This document shows positions 1 to 10,144 of a stretch of 54,613 nucleotides of DNA, piece by piece. Source of the stretch: Collinsella sp. (GTDB taxonomy: Bacteria > Actinomycetota > Coriobacteriia > Coriobacteriales > Coriobacteriaceae); the NCBI GenBank assembly GCA_018382125.1, contig JAGZQO010000024.1, positions 1-54,613 on the forward strand, written 5' to 3'. A model generated the notes under the pieces. The model was not told where the DNA came from, made no database searches, and saw nothing but the letters and a program-made list of their open reading frames with translations. The number at the start of each line of letters is the position of its first letter. Positions within the stretch are counted from its first letter, which is position 1. The position numbers were made by a program, and so were the translations under genes.

Positions 1-36
1 GAGATAGTCGAGAAGCGCGGTCTCAAGAAGGAGTAA
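1..36 (+). CDS. C-terminal tail of an unidentified gene (partial)
   Basis: The first twelve codons read EIVEKRGLKKE followed by TAA, a lysine-rich end typical of a protein C-terminus. Only 11 residues are visible, so the family cannot be recognised. The call rests on the open frame from the window edge and on there being no other gene in the next 270 bases. Confidence 0.25.
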   Translation, partial: EIVEKRGLKKE

Positions 37-242
37 CATCGGGACTTGCAGCGACGGACCTCAGGACACTCTTACACCACGTCTGCGCGCGCGACCCGCG
101 TGTAAGCCGTGAAAACGGCATTTGGGGCTGTTTTGGCTGTTACTAAAAAGGTAACAGTACTCATATTTGCCCTTTTTTGCCCACGGGGCCTCGAAGGGGC
201 TGCCAATCAGGTCCCAGGGGAGACGGTTTGAGGGCCGCAGAG
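37..242. other. intergenic stretch with two small hairpins
   Basis: No gene is seen. An imperfect hairpin (arms near 71-81 and 96-106) lies just after the first stop codon and could end that transcript, although it has no T-tract. A second hairpin, CTGTTAC / GTAACAG around a TAAAAAG loop, lies near 138-158 and is followed by a T-rich stretch (168-179). Confidence 0.4.
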
Positions 243-280
243 CAAAAACGGGGGCGCAGGTTGTCCTGCGCCCCCGTTTT
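243..280 (-). terminator. bidirectional intrinsic terminator
   Basis: A strong GC stem (GGGGGCGCAGG / CCTGCGCCCCC) with a TTGT loop is flanked by A's on one side and T's on the other. It therefore works in both directions. It lies about 30 bases beyond the stop of the minus-strand ABC exporter gene. Confidence 0.85.
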
Positions 281-310
281 CTGGGCATTGCGGTTGTTTG
301 CCGCCGGTTG

Positions 311-2167
311 TTACGCCGCCTCGTCGAACTGCGAGTTATACAGGTCGGCGTAGAAGCCACCCTGGGCGAGTAGCTCGTCGTGTGTGCCCTTCTCGACGAT
401 GTCGCCGTCGCGAATTACCAAGATTACGTCGGCGTTGCGGATCGTGGACAGGCGGTGCGCGATGACAAAGCTCGTGCGGCCCTGCATCAGCGCATCCATG
501 GCGCGCTGAATAAGCTCCTCGGTGCGGGTGTCGACGTTGGAAGTCGCCTCGTCCAAAATCAGCGCCGGACGGTCGGCCAAAATGGCACGGGCGATGGTCA
601 CGAGCTGGCGTTGACCCTGCGACAGGTTAGTGCCCTCTTCGTTGATCATAAAGTCGTAGCCGCCGGCGAGCGTATGGATAAAGTGGTCGCAGCGTGCGGC
701 GCGTGCGGCGGCCTCGACCTCGGCGTCGGTCGCATCGGGGCGTCCGTAGCGGATGTTTTCGCGGATGGTGCCGTTAAACAGCCAGGTGTCCTGCAACACC
801 ATGGCAAACTCGCCGCGCAGCGCCGCGCGGTCCCAGTCGCGCACGTCGACGCCCTCGACGCGCAGCGAACCGCCGTCCACGTCGTAAAAGCGCTGCAGCA
901 GCTTAATGAGCGTGGTCTTGCCGGCGCCGGTGGGGCCGACGATGGCAATGGTTTGGCCGGGCTGCGCCTCGCAGCTAAAGTCGTGGATGATGGTCTTGTC
1001 GGGCGTATAGCCAAACTTGACGTGATCAAACTCCACATGGCCGGGGCGCTTTTCGGGAATCTGCGCGTCGGCTTTCTGCTCCTCCTCGGGCGCGGCCAGG
1101 AACTCAAAGACGCGCTCGGTGGCGGCTGCCATCGACTGCATCGTGTTGCTCACGTTGCCCAGTTGCTGCACGGGCTGCGTAAAGTTGCGAACGTACTGGA
1201 TAAAGCTCTGGATGTCGCCGGGCGTGGCATTGCCGGTCAGCGCGAGCTGCGCGCCCACCACGACGACGCCCACGTAGCCCATGTTGCCCACCAAGCTCAT
1301 AAGCGGCATCATCAGGCCCGACAGGAACTGCGAGCGCCAGCCACTAATAAAGAGGCGGTCGTTTTGACGGTCGAACTCCTCGATTGAGGCCTCGGCGCGG
1401 TCGAACACTTGAATGACGTTCTGGCCGGCAAAGTCCTCCTCGATGATGCCGTTGACGGTGCCCAGGACCTGCTGCTGCTCGCGGAAGTACGGCTGCGAGA
1501 AGTGAATCATCACCATCAAGATAATTGCGGCTGCCGGTAGCGTGAGCACGGTGACGCCGGTGAGCGGCAGGCTGATCGAGAGCATCATGATGAGCACGCC
1601 GATAATCTGCGTGACCGACGTGATAAGCTGCGTCACGCTCTGGTTGAGCGACTGACCCAGCGTATCGACGTCGTTGGTGATGCGGCTGAGCACATCGCCC
1701 TTGCTGTGGCCGTTGAAGTAACTCATCGGAACGACAGCGATCTTGGCGGCGATCTCCTTGCGCATGCGATAGCAGATCTTTTGCGTGACGCCGGTCATGA
1801 GCCAGCCTTGGACCAGGCTGCAGACAGAGCTCGCCAGATACAGGCAGAGCAAAAAGCCGAGCGTCTTGGCGATCCAGTCAAAGTCAACGTCGCCGGTGCC
1901 GTTGACCTTGGCGACCAGGCCTTCGAACAGCTTGGTCGTAACCTGGCCGAGCACCTTGGGTCCCACAATGTTAAAGATGACCGAGCACACGGCAAAGGCG
2001 ACGGCGGCAAACACGGCAATCTTGTGCTGGCCGATATAGCCGAGCAGCTGCCTCATGGTGCCCTTAAAGTCCTTGGCCTTTTCGCCACGACGCATGCCAC
2101 CCATGCGGCCCATGGGACCACGCTGGCGGGTGGGTTTGGGAATCTGAGTCTTGGTCTCGTCTGCCAT
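311..2167 (-). CDS. ABC exporter half-transporter (multidrug type), subunit B
   Basis: This 618-aa half-transporter has an N-terminal six-helix membrane domain and a C-terminal ATPase. Visible ATPase motifs are Walker A GPTGAGKTT, signature LSQGQRQ, Walker B ALILDEATS with the catalytic Glu, and an H-loop AHR. The signature departs from LSGGQ. The start ATG overlaps the stop of the upstream exporter gene (TAATG) and follows a strong AAGGAGG ribosome site, so the two are translationally coupled. In the BmrC/D and TmrA/B families such pairs form a heterodimer with one degenerate ATP site. The pattern here fits that: this subunit keeps the catalytic Glu but has the altered signature. The N-terminus (residues 1-45) is basic and Gly/Met/Arg-rich. 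The substrate is unknown; drugs or peptides are likely given the MarR regulator upstream. Confidence 0.9.
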   Translation of the reverse strand: MADETKTQIPKPTRQRGPMGRMGGMRRGEKAKDFKGTMRQLLGYIGQHKIAVFAAVAFAVCSVIFNIVGPKVLGQVTTKLFEGLVAKVNGTGDVDFDWIAKTLGFLLCLYLASSVCSLVQGWLMTGVTQKICYRMRKEIAAKIAVVPMSYFNGHSKGDVLSRITNDVDTLGQSLNQSVTQLITSVTQIIGVLIMMLSISLPLTGVTVLTLPAAAIILMVMIHFSQPYFREQQQVLGTVNGIIEEDFAGQNVIQVFDRAEASIEEFDRQNDRLFISGWRSQFLSGLMMPLMSLVGNMGYVGVVVVGAQLALTGNATPGDIQSFIQYVRNFTQPVQQLGNVSNTMQSMAAATERVFEFLAAPEEEQKADAQIPEKRPGHVEFDHVKFGYTPDKTIIHDFSCEAQPGQTIAIVGPTGAGKTTLIKLLQRFYDVDGGSLRVEGVDVRDWDRAALRGEFAMVLQDTWLFNGTIRENIRYGRPDATDAEVEAAARAARCDHFIHTLAGGYDFMINEEGTNLSQGQRQLVTIARAILADRPALILDEATSNVDTRTEELIQRAMDALMQGRTSFVIAHRLSTIRNADVILVIRDGDIVEKGTHDELLAQGGFYADLYNSQFDEAA

Positions 2168-4533
2168 TAGCGCTCGCCTCCTTCCGTGACGGCTGCAATT
2201 TCTTCTTGGGTAAGCCCCAGCTCCTCGACAGAAAGCTGCGACTGTGCGATCTCCAGGTACGCCGGGCAGCTGCGCAGCAGCTCCTCGTGCGTGCCGGTGC
2301 CCACCACGTGGCCGTCGTCGAGCACGATGATCTGGTCGGCGTGCATGATGGTCGCGATGCGCTGGGCCACGACCACGAGCGCGGCGTCGGTAACGTTTTT
2401 GGCCAGCTCTTCGCGCAGACGTGCGTCGGTCTTGTAGTCGAGGGCGCTAAACGAGTCATCGAACACCACGACCTCGGGCTTTTTGGCCAGGGCGCGGGCG
2501 ATGGCCAGGCGCTGGCGCTGACCGCCCGAAACATTGGAGCCGCCCTGGCTGATGGGGGAGTCGTAGCCTCCCTCGCGTTCGGCGATAAAGTCCTCGGCCT
2601 GGGCGATGCGCGCGGCCCGGCGCATGTCATCATCGCTCACCATGTCGCCCGCAAACTTGAGGTTGCTCTCGACAGTGCCCGAAAACAGGCGACCCTGCTG
2701 CGGGATGTAACCAATGCGGCGGCGCAGCTCGGAAAGGGTCATGTCGCGCACGTCGATGCCGTCGAGCGAAATGCTGCCGCCGGTGACGTCGTATAGGCGC
2801 GGGATGAGCTGCACAAGCGTGGACTTGCCCGAACCCGTGGAACCGATGATGCCGAGCATCTGGCCGGCATGCGTGGTGAAGTTCACGCCGCTGATGACAT
2901 CGGCGCGGGCATCGGGATACTGGAAGCTCACGTCGCGGAAGGTGAGCTCACCGCGCGGCGCGCTGGCCGCGGGCAGTTTGGGCGAGACAGGGTCGTTGAT
3001 GCTCGTGGGGCAGGTGATGACCTCTTCCACGCGCTCGGCTGCGACCTCGGCACGGGGCAGGATGACCGAAACCATGGTGAGGATCATAAACGCCATGACG
3101 ATCTGCATGGTGTAGGAGATAAACGCCATCATGTTGCCGACCTGCATCACGCCGTCGGACACGCCCTGCGCGCCAAACCAGACGATGAGCACGGTGATGC
3201 AGTTCATGACGAGCATCATGAGCGGCATCATAAAGCTCATGGCGCGGTTGGTGTAGAGCTGCGTGGTCATCAGGTCGAGCGAAGCCTTGTCAAAACGCTC
3301 GAGCTCATGTTCCTCGCGGTTGAACGAGCGGATGGGCATAAGGCCGTCGAGCAGCTCGCGGGCGGTAAGGTTCACACGGTCCACAAAGCTCTGCATCTTT
3401 TTGAACTTGGGCATGGTGAGGCCCATGAGCACGCCGACAACGGCCGAAACCGCGATAATGGCCACGGCGATGGTCCACTCCAGACCGGTATGGTTGGCCA
3501 GGACGCGCATGACGGCGACGATGCCCATGACGGGGGCCATCAGGCACATGCGGATAAACAGGGTTGCGGCCATCTGGATCTGCTGAATGTCGTTGGTGCA
3601 GCGGGTGATGAGCGAGGCCTGGCTAAACTTGCCCACCTCGGCTGGCGAGAAGTGCATAACCTTGTTGAAGGTCTCGCGGCGCAGGTCGCGGGCGATGGAG
3701 CAGGCGGTGCGCGAAGCCACGGCACCGGTCAGGATGGTGGCGACGAGCGATACCAGGCACAGCCCAAACATCGTGGTCGCCATGCGGCTCAGGTAGGCGT
3801 TCTGCACGTCGGCGGGGTCGATGCCCTGTGCCTTGTACTCGTCCTGTACATAGCTCACGGCGCGCTGGGTGACGATGGAGCCCGACATGGAGCCCATTTT
3901 GTCTGCCATTTGGTTGGCGCCCTCGACGAGCTTGCTTTGGTCTACCAGACCGCCCTTGACACCCAGGCGCAGGCTCTTCATGGTGATCTTACCGCCGTCG
4001 GCATTAATCTGCTTTTGCATGTTTTGCGCCGCTGCGGCCTTCTGCTGCATCTCGGCGAGCTGTTCGGGCGTCATCGCTGCCATTTGCTCGGGGGTGGGCA
4101 TAGTCTGGGTGGTGCTGGCGTCGGATTCGCTGGACGAGCCCATCATGTCGCCCATGGAGTTGGCGTCGATGCCCTGGTCGAGCGAAAGGACGACAGTCTC
4201 GGGCAGGCTCATAATGTCGGCAATCTTGCCTCCATCGGCACGCTCTTCCTCGGTGCCCATGTACGTTCGAATGCGGTTTTTGTTAGCCTTGCTAAACACG
4301 GCCTCCACAGCCTTGGCATCTTTGGCGTTCATAAAGAGCTCAAGGTCATCGAGCGATTCGGCGCGAATGGTGTCGGGCACGGGCGAGGCAATGCCGCCTT
4401 GCTGCACGCCCACGTCGACGATGTCGCTCATATAGGTAGGCAGCGCCAGATCGGCGTTGCAGCTGATTACGATAAGTACGATAGCTGCGAACAGTGCCAG
4501 GATATGCTTTTTAAAGAGCTTGAGAATCCTCAC
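2167..4533 (-). CDS. ABC exporter half-transporter (multidrug type), subunit A, with degenerate Walker B
   Basis: This 788-aa half-transporter is longer than the usual ~580-620 aa. A large extracytoplasmic insert of about 180 residues follows the first membrane helix (roughly residues 35-235) and includes a Met/Gln/Ala-rich stretch. The ATPase has Walker A GSTGSGKST and a canonical signature VSGGQRQR. Its Walker B reads VVVFDDSFS, with Asp where the catalytic Glu should be. That is the hallmark of the degenerate-site subunit of heterodimeric exporters. The start is GTG at 4533, behind AAAGGAGAG, and overlaps the MarR stop by four bases (GTGA). marR and the two ABC genes thus form one operon. 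The function of the insert is unknown; similar inserts are common in exporters of Coriobacteriia and clostridia. Confidence 0.88.
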   Translation of the reverse strand: MRILKLFKKHILALFAAIVLIVISCNADLALPTYMSDIVDVGVQQGGIASPVPDTIRAESLDDLELFMNAKDAKAVEAVFSKANKNRIRTYMGTEEERADGGKIADIMSLPETVVLSLDQGIDANSMGDMMGSSSESDASTTQTMPTPEQMAAMTPEQLAEMQQKAAAAQNMQKQINADGGKITMKSLRLGVKGGLVDQSKLVEGANQMADKMGSMSGSIVTQRAVSYVQDEYKAQGIDPADVQNAYLSRMATTMFGLCLVSLVATILTGAVASRTACSIARDLRRETFNKVMHFSPAEVGKFSQASLITRCTNDIQQIQMAATLFIRMCLMAPVMGIVAVMRVLANHTGLEWTIAVAIIAVSAVVGVLMGLTMPKFKKMQSFVDRVNLTARELLDGLMPIRSFNREEHELERFDKASLDLMTTQLYTNRAMSFMMPLMMLVMNCITVLIVWFGAQGVSDGVMQVGNMMAFISYTMQIVMAFMILTMVSVILPRAEVAAERVEEVITCPTSINDPVSPKLPAASAPRGELTFRDVSFQYPDARADVISGVNFTTHAGQMLGIIGSTGSGKSTLVQLIPRLYDVTGGSISLDGIDVRDMTLSELRRRIGYIPQQGRLFSGTVESNLKFAGDMVSDDDMRRAARIAQAEDFIAEREGGYDSPISQGGSNVSGGQRQRLAIARALAKKPEVVVFDDSFSALDYKTDARLREELAKNVTDAALVVVAQRIATIMHADQIIVLDDGHVVGTGTHEELLRSCPAYLEIAQSQLSVEELGLTQEEIAAVTEGGER

Positions 4534-4979
4534 TCGGCATCTCTCCTTTCTTGATTGCGGTCGATAATTTCGTTGGCACGCCTTAGAAGACGCACCATCT
4601 CTTGGGTATCTGTTTCGCCGAGCTGCTCGAGGAAAGCCGCAGTGCGGTTCTCGAATTCCCGACGTTTGATTTCGAGATCCTGGAATCCCTTGTCGGTCAC
4701 CGTGACGTGCACGCGACGACGGTCGGTCTTTGAGTGCTCGCGCTCGACCCAGCCCTTGGCTTCGAGGGCGCGTAAGATATTGGCGATGCGGGCGCTCGAG
4801 ACCCAGGCGCGATCAGCGAGTTCGCTCGGCGTGAGCGAACCGCCGGCGAGTATGAGGGCGCGCATGACGGCCATCTCGCCGCCGAGGGCTTTGTCCGCAA
4901 AACGCGAAATGCGCTGATGCATGCTGCCGAACTCGGTAAGGAGCTGACGCCCAAGTTCACGGAAATCGGTATCTTCCAC
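4530..4979 (-). CDS. MarR-family transcriptional regulator
   Basis: This 149-aa protein has the MarR winged-helix layout. The recognition segment is LTPSELADRAWVSSARIANI (about residues 51-70) and the basic wing is HSKTDRRRVHVTVTDKG. It heads the exporter operon and its stop overlaps the next start codon. The start codon is GTG with AGGGG about seven bases upstream. MarR proteins of this layout usually repress the adjacent exporter and release DNA on ligand binding. The inverted repeat overlapping its own start (4971-5019) fits autoregulation. The ligand cannot be read from sequence. Confidence 0.9.
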   Translation of the reverse strand: MEDTDFRELGRQLLTEFGSMHQRISRFADKALGGEMAVMRALILAGGSLTPSELADRAWVSSARIANILRALEAKGWVEREHSKTDRRRVHVTVTDKGFQDLEIKRREFENRTAAFLEQLGETDTQEMVRLLRRANEIIDRNQERRDAE

Positions 4980-5019
4980 CGAAAACCCCTAACACTAGAA
5001 ACTATTTTCGGTGAAAGAT
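4971..5019. promoter_or_regulatory. candidate MarR operator over the operon start
   Basis: Two 15-base arms, ATCTTCCACCGAAAA (4971-4985) and TTTTCGGTGAAAGAT (5005-5019), are inverted copies with one mismatch and a 19-base spacer. They straddle the GTG start of marR. The position suits autorepression of the marR-exporter operon. No clear -35/-10 pair was identified. Confidence 0.5.
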
Positions 5020-5043
5020 GATACCCCTGCACGCACGCCCTAT

Positions 5044-5085
5044 GCGGTAGATTTCTAGGCATGTCCCAAAAATCTACTTGGCCGC
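5044..5085. repeat. imperfect hairpin related to the one at 27561
   Basis: GTAGATTT and AAATCTAC arms with outer GCGG/CCGC pairing form a ~42-base hairpin. The right half contains TCCCAAAAATCTA, which also occurs as the reverse complement in the hairpin after lysC. It is probably one copy of a small dispersed hairpin. Confidence 0.4.
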
Positions 5086-5130
5086 TAGGCAATATTAAGA
5101 GTGCATTAAGACTTAAAATCATTCAATTGC

Positions 5131-5142
5131 TGAAGCGTTTCA
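5131..5142. promoter_or_regulatory. LacI-family-like operator
   Basis: TGAAGCGTTTCA is a near-perfect palindrome centred on CG, the typical half-site arrangement of LacI-family regulators. It lies 128 bases before the SDR gene. Which regulator binds it is unknown; no LacI gene is adjacent. Confidence 0.35.
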
Positions 5143-5173
5143 AAGAACTACTATGCACGCGGTTAGGCGAGGG

Positions 5174-5208
5174 GTTGTCACCACCATGACGACTGGGACT
5201 CATATAAT
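5174..5208 (+). promoter_or_regulatory. promoter region of the SDR-KdgT unit
   Basis: A perfect -10 box TATAAT is at 5203-5208. Upstream is an imperfect palindrome GTTGTCA / TGACGAC (about 5174-5193), which could be an operator. The TTGTCA inside it is 22 bases from the -10 box, too far for a normal -35. Confidence 0.45.
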
Positions 5209-5269
5209 CGCCACGTGCGATGCTCCAACTTCCCGCAAGGAGACACCTTACATAAAGGGGGATGGAGTC

Positions 5270-6019
5270 ATGGCATTTGACTTCACGGGCAAGACCGCGA
5301 TTGTCACGGGCGGCACTCAGGGCATTGGCCTCGAGATCGCCAAGGGCATCGTCGTGGGCGGCGGACATGTCGCGCTCATCGCAAGGAACGCTGCTAAGGG
5401 CGAGGCCGCTGTGGCCGAGCTTGGCGAGGGCAACAAGTTCTATCAGCTCGATGTCGCCGATGCGCCCAAGGCGCGCGAGACCGTCGAGCAGATTTTTACG
5501 GACCTGCCGCAAACCAACATCCTGATCAACTGCGCTGGCGTCATCAGCACCAAGAAGTTCGACGAGATCGATGACACCGAGTGGCGTCGCACCATCGACA
5601 TCAACCTCAACGGTACCTTCACTATGATGAACGCCGTGTACCCGCACTTTAAGGCGGCCCATGCCGGCACTATCGTCAACGTGAGCTCTGTCGCTGGCAA
5701 GATCGGTGGCGGCCTGCTCGGCACCGCGGCCTACGCGAGCTCTAAGGCCGGTGTCAACGGCCTGACCAAGGCAGTCGCCAAGGAAGGCGGCAAGTTTGGC
5801 GTCCGCTGTAACGCCGTGTGCCCGTCGCTCACGTTGACCGATATGACCTCGATTCTCTCTGACGAGAACTCTCAGCGTATCATCAACGGTATTCCTCTGG
5901 GCCGCGCCGCCCAGGCCAGCGAGCCTGCGCAGATGGTGCTGTTCTTCGCTTCCGACCTCGCCAGCTTCGTGAACGGCGAGATCGGTGACTGCGACGGTGG
6001 CATCGTTCTGGACGGGTAA
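5270..6019 (+). CDS. short-chain dehydrogenase/reductase
   Basis: This 249-aa classical SDR carries the NAD(P) motif TGGTQGIG (residues 13-20), NCAG, and the catalytic Ser140, Tyr155 and Lys159 (YASSK). The start is the ATG at 5270 behind AAAGGGGGATGGA. A longer open frame upstream has no ribosome site. It is followed after 108 bases by a KdgT-type permease, so a role as a sugar or sugar-acid oxidoreductase (KduD-like, for example 2-deoxygluconate/ketodeoxyuronate dehydrogenase) is plausible. The exact substrate is inferred from that neighbour only. SDRs of this length also include 3-oxoacyl-ACP reductases and polyol dehydrogenases. Confidence 0.85.
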   Translation: MAFDFTGKTAIVTGGTQGIGLEIAKGIVVGGGHVALIARNAAKGEAAVAELGEGNKFYQLDVADAPKARETVEQIFTDLPQTNILINCAGVISTKKFDEIDDTEWRRTIDINLNGTFTMMNAVYPHFKAAHAGTIVNVSSVAGKIGGGLLGTAAYASSKAGVNGLTKAVAKEGGKFGVRCNAVCPSLTLTDMTSILSDENSQRIINGIPLGRAAQASEPAQMVLFFASDLASFVNGEIGDCDGGIVLDG

Positions 6020-6127
6020 TACTCCGCGACGATTATTCGGCGACGGCTCCTGCGACTCGGGACCGTCGCCTTCTTTCTGATATAGGCGCATGCGGCTACG
6101 ATTCGCATGCATCCAAAGGAGATATAT

Positions 6128-7141
6128 ATGAGTGAATCGACTGCGGTGGAGGCGCCGGCGGCAAAGGAGCCGTTCTTTAAGATGTCCTCCATCCCGGGCG
6201 CCAATATCTTGGTGCCGCTTCTGTTGGGCTGTCTGCTCAACACGCTATTCCCCGACCTGTTCAAAACGCTCGGCAGCTTTACGCTTGGCATGACCCAGCA
6301 GGGCGCTGGCCCGCTCGTGGGCGCTTTTTTGCTCATCGTCGGTACGACGATTTCGTTTAAGAGCGCTCCTGCCGCCGCTGCCCGCGGCGCCATCATCATC
6401 GCCGTCAAGCAGATCGTGGTCGTTGCCATGTCGCTGCTCATCCTTTATGTGTTCAACGACAACTTGTTTGGCATCTCTGCCATGGTGATGCTGGCGGCTT
6501 GTACCGGCGCCAACAACGCTATGTACGCTGGACTGATGGGTACCATGGGCAACGAGGCCGAGCGTGGCGCTGTCGCCATCACCACGCTGGTCGTTGGCCC
6601 TCCGGTCACGATGATTGTGCTCGGCGCTGCCGGTCAGGCTCCGATCGGCTGGTCGCTCGTGGGTGCCATTCTGCCGATCGTCGTCGGCATTATTCTGGGT
6701 AACCTGTTCCCCAGCTTTAAGAAGATGATGGCCCCGGCGCTTTCCGCTATCATCGTGCTCGTCTTCTTTGCCATGGGCTCGACCATGACCTTTGGCCAGC
6801 TCATTAATGGCGGTCTTCCCGGTATTCTGCTCGGCGTGATCTGCTCGGTGGTCTTTGCAATTCCCGTCATCGCGGTTGATAAGCTCACGGGCGGTACGGG
6901 TGTCGCAGGTGCAGCCATTTCGAGCTGCGCCGGAGCCAATGTGGCCACGCCTGCTGCCATGGCAAGCGTCAACGGGGCTATGTACGGTGGTGCCGTGCTC
7001 GCGACGGCTACGGCACAGGTTGCTGCCTGCGCAATCGTGACGGCTATTTTGACCCCGCTGGTCACCAGCTGGTGCTACAAGCATTTTGAGGGCCAGGGCC
7101 ACAGCAAGGCAACGACCGACAAGGCCGCCGCAGCCGCCTAA
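6128..7141 (+). CDS. kdgT: 2-keto-3-deoxygluconate permease family transporter
   Basis: This 337-aa, very hydrophobic protein has about ten membrane segments. It resembles the KdgT family (proton-coupled uptake of 2-keto-3-deoxygluconate), for example in the CTGANNAMYAGLMG segment, the repeated Gly/Ala-rich helices and the SSCAGANVATPAAMA motif near the end. The ATG at 6128 is preceded by AAAGGAGATATAT. A short upstream in-frame ATG at 6107 would overlap this ribosome site and is rejected. It is probably co-transcribed with the SDR. No KDG kinase or aldolase gene is next to it, so the substrate assignment is by family only. Confidence 0.78.
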   Translation: MSESTAVEAPAAKEPFFKMSSIPGANILVPLLLGCLLNTLFPDLFKTLGSFTLGMTQQGAGPLVGAFLLIVGTTISFKSAPAAAARGAIIIAVKQIVVVAMSLLILYVFNDNLFGISAMVMLAACTGANNAMYAGLMGTMGNEAERGAVAITTLVVGPPVTMIVLGAAGQAPIGWSLVGAILPIVVGIILGNLFPSFKKMMAPALSAIIVLVFFAMGSTMTFGQLINGGLPGILLGVICSVVFAIPVIAVDKLTGGTGVAGAAISSCAGANVATPAAMASVNGAMYGGAVLATATAQVAACAIVTAILTPLVTSWCYKHFEGQGHSKATTDKAAAAA

Positions 7142-7180
7142 TGCCAAGCGGCAATCAAAGCTAAAAAACTAGCCACGCCT

Positions 7181-7214
7181 CAGGGCGGCCACGGGGGATC
7201 CCGTGGCCGCCCTG
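7181..7214 (+). terminator. strong hairpin terminator after the permease
   Basis: Perfect 15-bp arms CAGGGCGGCCACGGG / CCCGTGGCCGCCCTG surround a four-base loop. The T-tract that follows is weak, so this may be a factor-assisted or bidirectional terminator. Confidence 0.7.
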
Positions 7215-7609
7215 CAGTTTCTGTAGGGTCTCTGGGACACTTTACCCTGCTAAAGCTGGCATAACAGCTAGAGCGAACGTCGTACAAAGGCAAGGAAAAA
7301 TACCATACAAATCGGTGAACGGTAGTTGTTCGCGCTCGCATTTCCTGCGGGTTTGTAAAAAACGCCTTTATGATATAAAAAAAGAAACATATAACAGCCC
7401 AGATGGAGAGGGTCGCTATGTTATCCTTCTCAGACGGGTGAAATCTTGGGTTTTGGGTTGTAGTTCCAAGGTGGACAAACGTTTTTCTCTGCACCAACGT
7501 GTGGTGAAGAACGGAAGAAGCCGGTAGTGCAAACCGAAAATTCAAGAATTCAATAAGCCGCGGTGTGAGAGAGCGCCGCATTACACGTAACTAGGAGCGT
7601 GGTTACACA
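7215..7609 (+). other. long leader/promoter region of pyruvate formate-lyase
   Basis: There are 395 bases without a convincing gene. The stretch around 7350-7395 is A+T-rich and the likeliest promoter zone, but no confident -35/-10 pair can be named. The region near 7555-7585 has a small GCGGTGTGAGAGAGCGCCGC hairpin. A TAGGAG ribosome site lies 13 bases before the PFL start. A long 5' untranslated leader is likely. Confidence 0.4.
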
Positions 7610-9661
<2,052 letters not shown>

Positions 9662-9662
9662 C

Positions 9663-9723
9663 TATTGTTAGTGCTATACTAACAATAACGATTACTGATT
9701 AGCGCGCCGGTTTCGGCCGGCGC
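9663..9723 (+). promoter_or_regulatory. two hairpins and a possible internal promoter between the PFL subunits
   Basis: TATTGTTAGT / ACTAACAATA (9663-9672, 9678-9687) is a perfect 10-bp A+T-rich inverted repeat just after the stop codon. It contains an extended -10 motif, TGCTATACT. A GC hairpin follows, GCGCCGG / CCGGCGC (9704-9723), without a T-run. The first could be an operator or internal promoter, the second a partial terminator or an mRNA-stability element. Together they could set the ratio of the two subunits. Confidence 0.45.
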
Positions 9724-9746
9724 CTATCAATCGAAGGAGACACATT

Positions 9747-9998
9747 ATGAAGGTTTCTGAAGTTTCCGAGACTCAGGCCGATAACCTGGTCCACATGCTC
9801 GACGCTTACGCCGAGAAGGGTGGCCACCACCTGAACATCAACGTCTTCAACCGTGAGACGCTGCTCGACGCTCAGGCTCACCCCGAGAAGTACCCGCAGC
9901 TGACCATCCGCGTTTCCGGCTATGCCGTGAACTTCCACACGCTCACCAAGGAGCAGCAGGACGAGGTCATTGCGCGTACCTTCCACAACAAGTTCTAA
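9747..9998 (+). CDS. autonomous glycyl-radical subunit of pyruvate formate-lyase (GrcA-like)
   Basis: This 83-aa protein corresponds to the C-terminal radical domain of PFL: HHLNINVFNRETLLDA, PEKYPQLT and the RVSGYAVNF motif, with Gly58 as the predicted radical site, followed by LTKEQQDEVIARTF. E. coli GrcA (YfiD) is a stress spare part that replaces a damaged PflB domain. Here the neighbouring PFL has no radical domain of its own, so this subunit should be obligatory. The ribosome site is CGAAGGAGACAC before the ATG. The N-terminal 25 residues resemble a short helix that could dock on the barrel. The radical would be installed by the PflA-type enzyme at 17222. Confidence 0.92.
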   Translation: MKVSEVSETQADNLVHMLDAYAEKGGHHLNINVFNRETLLDAQAHPEKYPQLTIRVSGYAVNFHTLTKEQQDEVIARTFHNKF

Positions 9999-10026
9999 AG
10001 GGGTTTAACTCCCGCAGGATCGCCGG

Positions 10027-10144
10027 GCCGTCTTGGGTTACTTTCCAAAACGTCCTCGGACATGCAAAGGGCTCCGCTGCGCGCTTCGCGCGGCGGAGCC
10101 CTTTGCGTCCTGCGGGATGTTTTGGAAAATAACCCAAAACCGGC
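10027..10144. repeat. nested 118-bp inverted repeat after the PFL operon
   Basis: Outer arms of about 29 bases (10027-10055 and 10115-10143, containing TTTCCAAAACGTCC and GGATGTTTTGGAAAA) match with about three differences. Nested inside is a second hairpin (10064-10083 and 10087-10106, GCAAAGGGCTCCGC / GCGGAGCCCTTTGC). The inner hairpin would serve as a terminator for the PFL operon. The left arm resembles a stretch at 28780-28804 (AACGTCCTCG, CATG), suggesting a dispersed family. Confidence 0.7.

Noticed and set aside
2869..4554. 561-residue open frame antisense to the ABC exporter subunit
   Set aside because: His/Gly/Asp-rich shadow of a well-recognised ABC gene; no start signals.
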